A stretch of DNA of 64,000 nucleotides from Eubacteriales bacterium. Lineage in GTDB: Bacteria; Bacillota; Clostridia; Lachnospirales; Lachnospiraceae. The DNA lies in assembly GCA_030524715.1 (NCBI GenBank), contig JAUNGB010000007.1, positions 1 to 64,000 of the forward strand, given 5' to 3'. The number at the start of each line of letters is the position of its first letter. Within the stretch, counting starts at the first letter, position 1. Positions 32,061 through 41,876 of this stretch are shown piece by piece. Made by a program: the position numbers and the translations under genes. The notes beneath the pieces were generated by a model that saw only the letters and a program-made list of their open reading frames with translations, was not told the origin of the DNA and did no database searches.

Positions 32061-32089
32061 TTGAGCAGTTGATTTTTTTGTGCTATAAT
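32061..32089 (+). promoter_or_regulatory. Promoter of the GNAT gene
   Basis: TTGAGC at 32061-32066, 17 bp, TATAAT at 32084-32089, with an extended TG at 32081-32082. Confidence 0.7.
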
Positions 32090-32137
32090 GCGGAAGAAGA
32101 ATACAGGAACAAAGAAAAATGAAAGGGAGCGGAGAAT

Positions 32138-32626
32138 GTGATCAGAGCAGCGAGAACGGAAGAGCTTGATGCCATTATGGGGATTTATGCGGACGCCAGA
32201 GCGTTTATGGCCTCAAATGGAAATTCGGCGCAATGGGCCAACGGATATCCCCGGCGGGATATGATCGAAGAGGATCTGGCCAGAGGACAGCTTTATGTTT
32301 ATGAGACGGAAGAAGGGGAGATCGGCGGGGTATTCGTATTCTTTACAGGAGAAGAACCTGCCTACCAGAATATATGGGACGGAAACTGGCTGAACGACAA
32401 GCCTTACGGCACACTGCACAGGATCGCGGTTTCCCGTCACGGAGAGGGCATTGCCTCGAAGTGTGTGCAATGGTGTTATGAACAGTGCCTGAACATGCGT
32501 GGCGACACCCATGAAAAAAACCTGAGTATGCAGCGGCTTTTTGCAAAAAACGGTTTTGTAAGATGCGGCCTTATCATGGCAGAGGACGGTACCGAGCGCA
32601 TCGCCTACCAGAAAACCGCCTATTAG
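32138..32626 (+). CDS. GNAT-family N-acetyltransferase
   Basis: A 162-aa acetyltransferase of the GCN5-related fold, moving acetyl from acetyl-CoA to an amine. The beta-strand IGGVFVFFTG, the LHRIAVSRHGEGIASKCVQWC segment (acetyl-CoA loop) and a C-terminal MQRLFAKNGFVRCGLI match the fold. It starts with GTG 32138; GGGAG and GGAG lie upstream. The acceptor is unknown. Confidence 0.8.
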   Translation: MIRAARTEELDAIMGIYADARAFMASNGNSAQWANGYPRRDMIEEDLARGQLYVYETEEGEIGGVFVFFTGEEPAYQNIWDGNWLNDKPYGTLHRIAVSRHGEGIASKCVQWCYEQCLNMRGDTHEKNLSMQRLFAKNGFVRCGLIMAEDGTERIAYQKTAY

Positions 32627-32720
32627 AATACAGCCCATTAGAAAACCGTTTATCAGAAAACGGGCAGCGGGCAGGCGGGACACGTCCAAAACAGAATGAG
32701 TTAATAAAAGGAGTTCTTTG

Positions 32721-34520
32721 ATGAACATTATCAATATTGAACATATCAGCAAAATATTCGGAGAAAAAACAGTCTTTGAGGATGCCTCCTTCGGCATTCA
32801 TGAGGGGGATAAGATCGGGATCGTGGGAATTAACGGTACGGGAAAAACAACGCTGCTTCGTATGGCAGCCGGATTGGAGGAACCGGACGAAGGGCAGATC
32901 ATCCGCCATAATAACCTGAAGATCGCCTACCTTCCCCAGAATCCCGTATTTCCCGCAGACGCCACTGTGCTTTCGTACGCCCAGGACGGCAAAGAAGACT
33001 GGAAGGTGCAGAGCAATTTAAACCAGCTTGGGATTACGGAATATGATACCCGTATCGAGCATTTGTCCGGCGGGCAGAAGAGAAAGGTTGCGCTGGCGAA
33101 GGTGCTGGCGGAGGATTTTGACATACTTTTGCTGGATGAACCCACCAACCATCTGGATGAAAGCATGGTCATATGGCTTGAGGAATACCTGCGGAGCTTT
33201 AAGGGGACGATACTGATGGTGACCCACGACAGGTATTTCCTGGACCAGGTGACCAATAAGATCCTGGAGATCAGCCACGGAAAGATATACGGCTATGATT
33301 CCAATTATTCCGGATTTCTGGAGCTGAAGGCAGAGCGGGAGGAAATGGAGCTTGCCTCTGAACGTAAGCGGCAGAGTATCCTGCGCATGGAGATCGAATG
33401 GGCGAAGCGGGGCTGCCGGGCAAGAAGCACCAAGCAGCGCGCAAGGCTGGAACGGCTGGAAGCCTTAAAGAACGGCGCGGCTCCCATACAGGATCAGACT
33501 GTGGAACTGGATTCCATTGAGACGAGGATGGGCAAAAAGACCATAGAACTTCATCACCTGGGCAAACGCTTTGGAGAGAAGGTTATTCTGGAGGATTACA
33601 GCTATATTTTCTTAAAAAACCAAAAGGTGGGGATCATCGGCCCCAACGGCTGCGGTAAATCCACCTTTGTAAAAATGATCGCCGGACTGGCGGAACCGGA
33701 TCATGGAAGCATAGAGACGGGAGAAACCATCCGCATCGGCTATCTCGCCCAGGAAGAGCAGCACATGGATGAAAAGCAGCGGGTCATTGACTATGTAAAG
33801 GATATCGGCGAGTACATTACCACAAAAGAGGGAAAGATCAGCGCCTCCCAGATGCTGGAGCGCTTTCTGTTCACCCCTGATATGCAGTACGCCCCCATCG
33901 GGAAGCTTTCCGGCGGAGAAAAAAGGCGCCTGTATCTGCTGGGCGTCCTATGCGGGAATATGAATGTCCTGATCCTGGATGAGGCAGGCAATAACCTGGA
34001 TATCCCCACCCTTACCATTCTGGAGGATTATCTGAACTCCTTTTCCGGAATTGTGATCACGGTGTCCCATGACCGGTATTTTCTGGACAATGTGGCGGAC
34101 AGGATTCTGGAATTTGAGGGAAACGGGCAGATCTGCCAGTATGAAGGAGGCTATACGGATTACCGGGAGGCAAAAAGTAAAAAGGCGGCGGACAACGGGA
34201 GTACGGCAGCGCCTGACAGCGGCCGGAATACGCAGGAGGAATCCCGTTCATCCGGGAAGGACTGGAAACAGAACCGTCCGTCAAAATTAAAATTTACATT
34301 TAAAGAACAGCGGGAATATGAAACCATCGACGGGGATATTGCCGCCCTTGAAGAAAAAATTGCAAAGCTTGACGCCGATATCTTGGCAAACGCCACAAAC
34401 TCCGGTAAGCTTAACGAGCTGACGGCCCAAAAAACTCTGGCGGAGGCGGAGCTTGACGCCAAAATGGACCGTTGGGTATATTTAAATGATCTGGCAGAGA
34501 GAATTGAAGCCCAGGGATAA
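32721..34520 (+). CDS. ABC-F family ATPase
   Basis: A 599-aa soluble protein with two ABC ATPase domains and no membrane part. Walker A motifs GINGTGKTT (~36) and GPNGCGKST (~303), signatures LSGGQKRK and LSGGEKRR, and Walker B LLLDEPTNHLD and LILDEAGNNLD are visible. ABC-F proteins act on the ribosomal E site in translation or antibiotic protection. In the second Walker B the usual PTNHLD is AGNNLD, a clear deviation. The C-terminal region (~545-599) is a coiled coil. ATG 32721 follows AAAAGGAG. Confidence 0.88.
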   Translation: MNIINIEHISKIFGEKTVFEDASFGIHEGDKIGIVGINGTGKTTLLRMAAGLEEPDEGQIIRHNNLKIAYLPQNPVFPADATVLSYAQDGKEDWKVQSNLNQLGITEYDTRIEHLSGGQKRKVALAKVLAEDFDILLLDEPTNHLDESMVIWLEEYLRSFKGTILMVTHDRYFLDQVTNKILEISHGKIYGYDSNYSGFLELKAEREEMELASERKRQSILRMEIEWAKRGCRARSTKQRARLERLEALKNGAAPIQDQTVELDSIETRMGKKTIELHHLGKRFGEKVILEDYSYIFLKNQKVGIIGPNGCGKSTFVKMIAGLAEPDHGSIETGETIRIGYLAQEEQHMDEKQRVIDYVKDIGEYITTKEGKISASQMLERFLFTPDMQYAPIGKLSGGEKRRLYLLGVLCGNMNVLILDEAGNNLDIPTLTILEDYLNSFSGIVITVSHDRYFLDNVADRILEFEGNGQICQYEGGYTDYREAKSKKAADNGSTAAPDSGRNTQEESRSSGKDWKQNRPSKLKFTFKEQREYETIDGDIAALEEKIAKLDADILANATNSGKLNELTAQKTLAEAELDAKMDRWVYLNDLAERIEAQG

Positions 34521-34585
34521 TAAAGATAATAGGATAACAAAGATAATAGGGATAGTAAGGATATTAAGGAAAAGGGGAATTCACC

Positions 34586-35098
34586 ATGGCAAAGCATCCC
34601 ATGACAACATTGTGCTATGTGGAAAAAGACGATGCCTATCTGATGATGCATCGGATTTCCAAGAAAAATGATGTAAATAAAGACAAATGGATCGGTATCG
34701 GCGGGCATTTCGAGGAAGGGGAAAGCCCGGAGGACTGCCTGCTCCGGGAGGCATATGAGGAGACAGGGCTTACTCTTACTTCCTGGCAGTTCTGCGGAAT
34801 CGTGACCTTCACCCTGGAGGGCTACGGAACAGAATATATGTGCCTGTATACCGCGGACGGCTTTGAGGGAACCCTGAAGGAATGCGATGAAGGAACCCTG
34901 GAATGGATTCCCAAAAAAGATCTTTTAAGCCTGAATTTATGGGTAGGGGATCTGATCTTTTTAAAGCTTTTAAGAGATAAGGCACCCTTCTTTTCCCTGA
35001 AGCTTGTTTATCGGGGAGAGGAACTGACAGAGGCGGTTCTGGACGGAAAGGAGATTCCTCTTCCACTGGTACTGTCCGGCTATTCAGACACTTTATAG
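34586..35098 (+). CDS. NUDIX hydrolase (MutT-like)
   Basis: A 170-aa NUDIX protein. The box GHFEEGESPEDCLLREAYEE starts at ~residue 37 and continues TGL, fitting GX5EX7REUXEEXGU. It resembles 8-oxo-dGTP diphosphatase-like enzymes (ECDEGTLEWIPKKDLLSLNLW in the second half). Such enzymes clean oxidised nucleotides, but substrate cannot be fixed from sequence. The upstream gap is an A/G-rich GATAATAGG-like low-complexity stretch. Confidence 0.85.
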   Translation: MAKHPMTTLCYVEKDDAYLMMHRISKKNDVNKDKWIGIGGHFEEGESPEDCLLREAYEETGLTLTSWQFCGIVTFTLEGYGTEYMCLYTADGFEGTLKECDEGTLEWIPKKDLLSLNLWVGDLIFLKLLRDKAPFFSLKLVYRGEELTEAVLDGKEIPLPLVLSGYSDTL

Positions 35099-35177
35099 GA
35101 TTATTTAGACATTGGATTATTCAGACACATTACCTATATAACTATAGGATAAAGAAATGAAATCAGGAGGAATTAAA

Positions 35178-36200
35178 ATGGCAGAATTAGTAAAAGTCGT
35201 TGTGGACGCCATGGGTGGGGACAACGCACCGGTGGAACCGATTAAAGGAGCCGTAGAGGCAGTGAAGGAACGGACGGATATTCAGGTGATCCTCACCGGC
35301 CGGCAGCAGGTGATCGAGAAGGAGCTTGCCAAATATCCCGACTATCCCAAAGACAGGATCCGGATCGTGGATGCTTCTGAAGTGATCGAGACGGCAGAGC
35401 CTCCGGTTTATGCTATCCGTAAGAAAAAAGATTCATCAATTGTGGTGGGATTGAATATGGTTAAGAAACAGGAGGCGGACGCTTTTGTTTCCTCCGGAAG
35501 CACAGGAGCCGTTCTTGTGGGCGGACAGGTTATCGTAGGAAGAAGTAAGGGCGTGGAGCGGCCGCCCCTTGCGCCGCTGATACCTACCAAAGACGGAGTC
35601 GCTCTTTTGATCGACTGCGGCGCCAACGTGGACGCACGTCCGTCTCATCTGGTGCAGTTCGCCAAAATGGGTTCCATTTATATGGAACATGTGGTAGGAG
35701 TGAAAAATCCCCGGGTAGCCATCGTAAATAACGGCGCGGAGGAAGAGAAGGGAAATGCCCTTGTAAAAGAAACTTTCCCGCTCCTGAAGGAATGTCAGGG
35801 AATCAATTTTATCGGAAGCATTGAGGCAAGGGATATTCCCGCAGGATATGCGGACGTGATCGTCTGCGAGGCATTTGTGGGAAATGTGATCCTGAAGCTT
35901 TATGAAGGCGTGGGAGCAACCCTGATCAAAAAGATCAAAGAAGGAATGATGTCCAGCCTGCGCAGTAAGATCGGAGCCCTTTTAGTGAAGCCGGCCTTAA
36001 AGGAAACACTGAAAACCTTTGACGCCAGCGAGCATGGGGGAGCGCCGCTTCTGGGCTTAAAGGGCCTGGTAGTCAAGACCCACGGAAGCGCCGTCGCAGT
36101 GGAAATCAAAAACGCCATTTACCAGTGTGTCCAGTTTAAGCAGCAGAAGATCAATGAGAAAATCGCAGAACGGCTGAACGAACCTGCCAAGCAGGAGTAG
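35178..36200 (+). CDS. plsX: Phosphate acyltransferase PlsX
   Basis: A 340-aa enzyme that converts acyl-ACP to acyl-phosphate, the first step of phospholipid synthesis in Gram-positives. The N-terminus VDAMGGDNAP and later FVSSGSTGAVL, DCGANVDARP and GFVGNV-type CEAFVGNVILK segments are typical. ATG 35178 follows AGGAGG; the upstream in-frame ATG 35157 would place that ribosome site inside the gene. It is followed by acpP, whose product carries the acyl group. Confidence 0.95.
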   Translation: MAELVKVVVDAMGGDNAPVEPIKGAVEAVKERTDIQVILTGRQQVIEKELAKYPDYPKDRIRIVDASEVIETAEPPVYAIRKKKDSSIVVGLNMVKKQEADAFVSSGSTGAVLVGGQVIVGRSKGVERPPLAPLIPTKDGVALLIDCGANVDARPSHLVQFAKMGSIYMEHVVGVKNPRVAIVNNGAEEEKGNALVKETFPLLKECQGINFIGSIEARDIPAGYADVIVCEAFVGNVILKLYEGVGATLIKKIKEGMMSSLRSKIGALLVKPALKETLKTFDASEHGGAPLLGLKGLVVKTHGSAVAVEIKNAIYQCVQFKQQKINEKIAERLNEPAKQE

Positions 36201-36294
36201 GCCTTTCCCTTTGGGGACTTTTCTGTATATAGATTTTGTAAATGAATTTTGTATATGGATTGAAACGGATTGAAACAAGGAAGGAGCTATGGTA

Positions 36295-36525
36295 ATGGAG
36301 CTTGAGAAGCTGAAGGCCATTATTGGAGATGTCATGAACACTGATCCCGCCGACATTACGGAGGAAACCACATTTGTGGATGATCTTGGGGCGGACTCTC
36401 TTGACGTTTTCCAGATCATTATGGGAATCGAGGAAGAGTATGACATTGAGATCGATAATGAAATTGTAGATCAGATTCAGTCTGTGCAGGATGCCGTGGA
36501 CGCGATCCGCCGGATAACAGGCTGA
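36295..36525 (+). CDS. acpP: Acyl carrier protein
   Basis: A 76-aa acyl carrier. GADSLDVFQ holds the Ser that receives 4'-phosphopantetheine. ATG 36295 is eight bases after AAGGAG; ATG 36289 would be only two away. It sits between plsX and rnc, the common Firmicutes order. Confidence 0.93.
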   Translation: MELEKLKAIIGDVMNTDPADITEETTFVDDLGADSLDVFQIIMGIEEEYDIEIDNEIVDQIQSVQDAVDAIRRITG

Positions 36526-36616
36526 TAAAAAAAGGAGACAGGAATCCCGGATTCCCATATGGCGGCGGGAGGCCAGAAGGCCGGAAGGCATTCCTGGATT
36601 CAGATTGGAGATAAAA

Positions 36617-37327
36617 GTGAGCAGACAGACACAGAAATTAGAACATACTATCGGATACATTTTTACGGACAAAAAGCTTTTGGAGCAGGCGCTGACACAC
36701 AGTTCCTATGCAAACGAAAAGAAGCTTGGAAAGCTGGGATGCAATGAACGCCTGGAATTTCTGGGGGATGCGGTGCTGGAGCTGATCAGCAGCGATTTTC
36801 TTTTTGCAAGATTTCCGGATCTGCCGGAGGGAGAACTGACGAAAAAAAGAGCAAGTCTGGTATGTGAACCCAGTCTTGCTTATTGCGCGCGGGAGTTTGG
36901 GCTTCCCAAATATCTTCTTCTTGGGAAGGGGGAGGATATGACCGGAGGCAGGAATCGGGATTCCATTGTCTCAGACGCAACGGAGGCTTTGCTGGGCGCC
37001 ATCTATCTGGATGGTGGTTTTGCTAGCGCGAAGGAGTTTGTGCAGAATTTTATCCTGAATGATATTGAGCATAAGCAGCTCTTTTTTGATAGCAAGACCA
37101 TCTTGCAGGAAATCGTCCAGGAGGACGGCGCCAAGACCGTCGAATACCAGCTTTTGAGGGAAGAGGGTCCGGACCATGATAAAAAATTTACGGTAAATGT
37201 AGTGATCAGCGGCAAGGTTATGGGGACAGGAGTCGGACATACGAAAAAGGCCGCGGAACAGGCAGCCGCCTACAAGGCGATCCGTAAGATAAAACAGCAG
37301 GTGGAATATGTATCTGAAAAACATTGA
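36617..37327 (+). CDS. rnc: Ribonuclease III
   Basis: A 236-aa double-strand RNA endonuclease. The signature NERLEFLGDAVLELISSD (~residue 38) carries the catalytic acidic residues, with DATEALLGAIYLD later, and a C-terminal dsRNA-binding domain (GHTKKAAEQAAAYKAI). GTG 36617 follows GGAG by six bases; a TTG at 36605 overlaps that site. It overlaps the start of smc by 20 bp. Confidence 0.93.
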   Translation: MSRQTQKLEHTIGYIFTDKKLLEQALTHSSYANEKKLGKLGCNERLEFLGDAVLELISSDFLFARFPDLPEGELTKKRASLVCEPSLAYCAREFGLPKYLLLGKGEDMTGGRNRDSIVSDATEALLGAIYLDGGFASAKEFVQNFILNDIEHKQLFFDSKTILQEIVQEDGAKTVEYQLLREEGPDHDKKFTVNVVISGKVMGTGVGHTKKAAEQAAAYKAIRKIKQQVEYVSEKH

Positions 37328-40300
37328 GGTATACGGCTTTAAATCCTTTGCCCAGAAGATCAACTTTGAATTTCATAATGGCATTACCGGTATTGTAGGT
37401 CCTAACGGCAGCGGAAAGAGCAACGTGGGGGACGCGGTGCGGTGGGTGCTGGGAGAGCAGAGCGCCAGGCAGCTCCGGGGCGGCAATATGCAGGATGTTA
37501 TTTTTTCCGGAACAGAAACGCGCAAGCCCCTAAGCTTTGCCTCAGTGGCAATTACGCTGGATAATGCGGACCATCAGCTCCCTGTTGATTATAACGAGGT
37601 TACCATTACGAGAAGGCTTTACCGCTCCGGGGAAAGCGAGTATCTGATCAACGGGAGCGCCTGCCGTCTCAGGGACATTAATGAGATGTTTTATGATACA
37701 GGGATCGGCAAAGAGGGCTATTCTATCATCGGCCAGGGGCAGATCGACAAGATCCTAAGCGGCAAGCCGGAGGACCGCCGTGAGCTGTTTGACGAAGCCG
37801 CGGGAATCGTGAAATTTAAACGGAGAAAAAACACGACCCTGAAAAAGCTGGAAGAGGAACACCAGAACCTTGTCCGTGTCACCGATATTTTAAGCGAACT
37901 GACGAAGCAGCTTGGCCCTCTGGAAAAACAGTCCGAGGCGGCCAGAATCTATCTTGCCAGGCGGGATGTGCTGCGGGAACTGGATGTGAATCTCTTTCTT
38001 TTGGATTATGCGCATATTGGAGAGCTTTTAAAGGAACTGGAGGAAAAAAGCCGTACTGCCGGGGAAGAACTGGAGAAGACAAAGGATGCCTATGACCAGA
38101 CCAGAGTGGAATATGAGCGTCTGGAACAGGAACTGGAGGAACTGAACGGCAGGCTTGACGCCCTCCGTGAAGAGATGCAGCAGAACGCTCTTTTGAAGCA
38201 GCAGTATGAGGGCCAGATCAATGTCCTGAACGAGCAGATTTCCTCCGGGAAGCAGAATGACGAGCATTACAGGACGCGTCTGAAAACCATTGAAGAAGAA
38301 ACCGCGCGCCGGACTGAAGAGAAGAAGGAACTGGAGGAACAAAAGACGGTCCTCCGGGAAAGCCTCAGGGAAATCCGTGAAAAGCTGAAGCTGGAGCAGA
38401 CGCACATGGAAGACCTTATGTCCCGGGTGGAGGAATGCTCTCATGCAGTGGAAGAGGGCAAAAACGAGATCATCGAAATCCTGAACAGACGGGCGACCAC
38501 CAAAGGGAAGGCTCAGCGTTTTGACACAATGATGGAGCAGATGGACATCCGCAAGGCGCAGATCAGCCAGAGCATCCTCCGCTTAAAAAGCGAAGAGGAA
38601 GAACAGGCCACCATCCGAAAAAAAGCCGTGGCGGAATATGAAACCATCACTTCTCTTATTAAATCCATGAATGACGAGTGCGTCCGCCTGGATGAATCCG
38701 TACATAAGCTGCAGGAGGAATTAAAAGAGCAGAATGCCCGGATGGAGATCGGGCAGACAGCTTATCACAGGGAGGAATCCCGTCTGGAATCCCTGCGCAA
38801 TATTACCGAGCGCTACGACGGATACGGGAACAGCATCCGCCGTGTGATGGAGCAGAAGGAGAAGGTACCCGGCATCCGGGGAGTTGTGGCGGACATTATC
38901 CAGGTAAATAAAGACTATGAGCTTGCCATCGAGACAGCTCTTGGGGGAAGTATCCAGAATATCGTCACGGATAATGAGCAGACCGCAAAGCAGATGATCG
39001 GTTTTTTGAAGAAGAACCGTTATGGACGGGCCACCTTTTTGCCTCTTTCCAATATGAATGCAAGGGGCGGCTTCCAGCAGCGGGATGTCCTTAAAGAACC
39101 GGGGGTTATCGGTATTGCGAGCGATCTGGTAAGCGCTGACGCAGAGTATGACGGCCTTGTAAAATATCTTCTGGGCAGGGTGTTGGTAGTGGATGACATT
39201 GACCATGCCATCGCCATCGGCAAAAAATACCGCCATACGCTCCGCATGGTCACTATTGAGGGAGAATCCCTGAATCCCGGCGGTTCCATGACAGGAGGCG
39301 CTTTTAAAAATAACAGCAACCTTCTGGGCCGGCGGCGTGAGATCGAGGAATTGGAGCACAGCGTTAAGGCGCTGAAGCATGACATGGAGGAAATGCAGAA
39401 GTCCATCGACGAAAACCGCAGCAAGCGTAATGTCATCCGTGATACTATCGCGGATTTTCAGGAAAAACTCCGGCTTCAGTACGTAGCCCAGAACACTGCC
39501 AGGATGAATCTTGAGCAGATTGACGAGAAAGCGAAGGAAATGCAGGAAAGCTATACCAGAATACACAGAGAACAGGCGGAACTGAAACGCCAGGTTCAGG
39601 AGCTGGAAGCTGACCATCGGGATATTTCCACGGAGTTGGAAAAGTCCGAAAGGGACGAAAAGGAGCTGGAGGACTTTATCAGCGCCAAACAATTGGAACT
39701 GGAAGAGCTCCGCACTGAGGAAAGCGTAAAGACAAAGGAACTGGAAGAAATCCGTCTGGAGGCTTCTGCACTGGAACAGAAAGAAAGCTTTGTCCGGGAG
39801 AATCTTTCCAGGCTGGCTGCCGAACTGGAAACCTTTCTGACAGAAAAAGAAGAAATCTGCGAAAACCTCCTGCACAGCGCGGAGGAAATGCAGAAAAAAC
39901 AGGAATCCATTGAAGAACTGAATGACGCCATTGCCGCCTGCTCACAAAAGGAGAAAGACTCTCAGGCTCAGTCGGAAGAATGGCAGAAAGAAAAGGAAGC
40001 GCGCAATGCCGGGCATAAGGCATTTTTTGAGAAGAGGGACGAGCTTTCCGGGCGAATCAGCCTTTTGGATAAAGAATGCTTCCGGTTAAAGAGCCAGGCG
40101 GAAAAGCTGGAGGAACAGAAAGAATCCCAGATATCCTATATGTGGGAGGAATATGAGATTACCCCCAACAATGCGCAGCAGTACAGGAAAGAGGAATGGA
40201 ATGACCGCCAGGAAATGAAAAAGGAGATCAGCCGGATCAAGGAGGAAATCCGCAGCCTTGGCCCGGTCAATGTGAACGCTATTGAGGATTATAAGAATCT

Positions 40301-40868
40301 TCTGGAACGCCATACCTTCCTGTCTGGCCAGTATGAGGATCTGACGACCGCAGAGGAAACTCTTAAAAAGATCATTCAGGAACTTGACGAAGGGATGCGC
40401 CGTCAGTTTACGGAGAAATTCCACGATATCCAGAAGGAGTTTGATAAGGCGTTCAAGGAGCTTTTCGGAGGCGGAAAGGGAACGTTGGAGCTTGCTGAGG
40501 ACGAGGATATTCTGGAAGCGGGCATTAAGATCATTTCCCAGCCCCCGGGTAAAAAGCTCCAGAATATGATGCAGCTTTCCGGAGGGGAAAAGGCGCTGAC
40601 AGCCATCGCACTGCTTTTTGCCATTCAGAACCTGAAGCCCTCCCCGTTCTGTCTCCTTGATGAGATCGAGGCCGCCCTGGATGATTCTAATGTGGGAAGA
40701 TTTGCCGCCTATTTACAGAAGTTGACGAAAAATACACAATTTATTATAATAACACACAGACGGGGTACCATGAACGCCGCGGACAGGCTTTATGGCATCA
40801 CGATGCAGGAAAAAGGGGTATCCACCCTGGTTTCCGTAGATTTGGTAGAAAGCCAGTTGACCAAATAG
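37308..40868 (+). CDS. smc: Chromosome segregation protein SMC
   Basis: This 1186-aa ATPase compacts and separates chromosomes with ScpA/ScpB. It has Walker A GPNGSGKSN (~32), two long coiled coils (~165-500 and ~670-1000), a hinge (~510-660, with GGSIQNIVTDNEQTAK), the LSGGEKALTAIALLFA signature (~1090) and Walker B CLLDEIEAALDD. The length is usual. The ATG lies within the end of rnc, so translation is probably coupled. Confidence 0.95.
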   Translation: MYLKNIEVYGFKSFAQKINFEFHNGITGIVGPNGSGKSNVGDAVRWVLGEQSARQLRGGNMQDVIFSGTETRKPLSFASVAITLDNADHQLPVDYNEVTITRRLYRSGESEYLINGSACRLRDINEMFYDTGIGKEGYSIIGQGQIDKILSGKPEDRRELFDEAAGIVKFKRRKNTTLKKLEEEHQNLVRVTDILSELTKQLGPLEKQSEAARIYLARRDVLRELDVNLFLLDYAHIGELLKELEEKSRTAGEELEKTKDAYDQTRVEYERLEQELEELNGRLDALREEMQQNALLKQQYEGQINVLNEQISSGKQNDEHYRTRLKTIEEETARRTEEKKELEEQKTVLRESLREIREKLKLEQTHMEDLMSRVEECSHAVEEGKNEIIEILNRRATTKGKAQRFDTMMEQMDIRKAQISQSILRLKSEEEEQATIRKKAVAEYETITSLIKSMNDECVRLDESVHKLQEELKEQNARMEIGQTAYHREESRLESLRNITERYDGYGNSIRRVMEQKEKVPGIRGVVADIIQVNKDYELAIETALGGSIQNIVTDNEQTAKQMIGFLKKNRYGRATFLPLSNMNARGGFQQRDVLKEPGVIGIASDLVSADAEYDGLVKYLLGRVLVVDDIDHAIAIGKKYRHTLRMVTIEGESLNPGGSMTGGAFKNNSNLLGRRREIEELEHSVKALKHDMEEMQKSIDENRSKRNVIRDTIADFQEKLRLQYVAQNTARMNLEQIDEKAKEMQESYTRIHREQAELKRQVQELEADHRDISTELEKSERDEKELEDFISAKQLELEELRTEESVKTKELEEIRLEASALEQKESFVRENLSRLAAELETFLTEKEEICENLLHSAEEMQKKQESIEELNDAIAACSQKEKDSQAQSEEWQKEKEARNAGHKAFFEKRDELSGRISLLDKECFRLKSQAEKLEEQKESQISYMWEEYEITPNNAQQYRKEEWNDRQEMKKEISRIKEEIRSLGPVNVNAIEDYKNLLERHTFLSGQYEDLTTAEETLKKIIQELDEGMRRQFTEKFHDIQKEFDKAFKELFGGGKGTLELAEDEDILEAGIKIISQPPGKKLQNMMQLSGGEKALTAIALLFAIQNLKPSPFCLLDEIEAALDDSNVGRFAAYLQKLTKNTQFIIITHRRGTMNAADRLYGITMQEKGVSTLVSVDLVESQLTK

Positions 40869-40884
40869 AAGAGGAGGGGTAACC

Positions 40885-41820
40885 ATGTCAGAGGAAAAGA
40901 AAGGGTTTTTTAAGCGGCTGGTAAGCGGACTTACGAAAACAAGAGACAATATCGTCAAGGGATTTGACTCTATTTTCAGCGGATATTCCAGCATCGACGA
41001 GGATTTTTACGAAGAGCTGGAGGAGATTCTGGTTATGGGAGATATCGGGATCAACGCCACATCCTCCATCCTGGAAAATTTGAAAAAACAGGTAGCGGAA
41101 AGGCATATCAAGGATCCCATGGAATGCAGACAGCTTCTGATCGACAGTATCAAGGAGCAGATGCGTGTGGACAGCACAGAATACGAGTTTGAAAACCGCA
41201 AATCCGTTATTCTGGTGATCGGCGTTAACGGCGTGGGCAAGACGACCTCTGTGGGCAAGCTTGCAGGCAAACTTAAGGACCAGGGGAAAAAGGTGATCCT
41301 GGCCGCAGCGGATACCTTCCGTGCAGCGGCAGGGGAGCAGCTTACCCAGTGGGCGAACCGCGCAGGCGTCGAGATCATAGGAGGACAGCCCGGCGCAGAC
41401 CCGGCGTCTGTGGTATATGACGCGGTGGCGGCAGCCAAGGCAAGAAACGCCGACGTGCTTTTATGCGATACGGCGGGACGTCTTCATAATAAAAAGAATC
41501 TTATGGAGGAACTGCGTAAGATTTACCGTATTCTTGAACGGGAATACCCGGAGGCTTATCTGGAAACCCTGGTTGTTCTGGACGGAACTACCGGGCAGAA
41601 CGCTCTGGTACAGGCAAAGCAGTTTGCAGAGGTCGCCAACGTAAACGGTATCATTTTGACCAAGCTGGACGGCACCGCCAAGGGCGGCATTGCCGTTGCG
41701 ATCCAGTCAGAGCTGGATATTCCTGTAAAATATATCGGAGTGGGAGAAAGTATCGACGACCTGCAGAAATTTGATGCCGATGCTTTTGTAAACGCCCTGT
41801 TTGACACAGGAGAGAAGTAA
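40885..41820 (+). CDS. ftsY: Signal recognition particle receptor FtsY
   Basis: A 311-aa GTPase receptor that docks the SRP-ribosome complex at the membrane. NG domain with GVNGVGKTTSVGKLAGK (G1), DTAGR (G3) and TKLDGTAKGG (G4). The N-terminal acidic A domain is very short. It follows smc by 16 bp, the conserved order. Confidence 0.95.
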   Translation: MSEEKKGFFKRLVSGLTKTRDNIVKGFDSIFSGYSSIDEDFYEELEEILVMGDIGINATSSILENLKKQVAERHIKDPMECRQLLIDSIKEQMRVDSTEYEFENRKSVILVIGVNGVGKTTSVGKLAGKLKDQGKKVILAAADTFRAAAGEQLTQWANRAGVEIIGGQPGADPASVVYDAVAAAKARNADVLLCDTAGRLHNKKNLMEELRKIYRILEREYPEAYLETLVVLDGTTGQNALVQAKQFAEVANVNGIILTKLDGTAKGGIAVAIQSELDIPVKYIGVGESIDDLQKFDADAFVNALFDTGEK

Positions 41821-41876
41821 AATATCCCGCTGCCCGCGGGAATAAAAAATTACGGCAGACGAGGAGGAAGATTATT

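Noticed and set aside
34521-34575. Low-complexity GATAATAGG-like stretch before the NUDIX gene
   Set aside because: Short, imperfect and without symmetry; probably a simple-sequence spacer.
36559-36747. Small open frame overlapping the start of rnc
   Set aside because: No ribosome site at proper distance, overlaps rnc in another frame, no recognisable product.
38721-39875. Minus-strand open frame of 384 codons inside smc
   Set aside because: Antisense to coiled-coil sequence (Leu/Phe/Gln-rich), no ribosome site, no domain.
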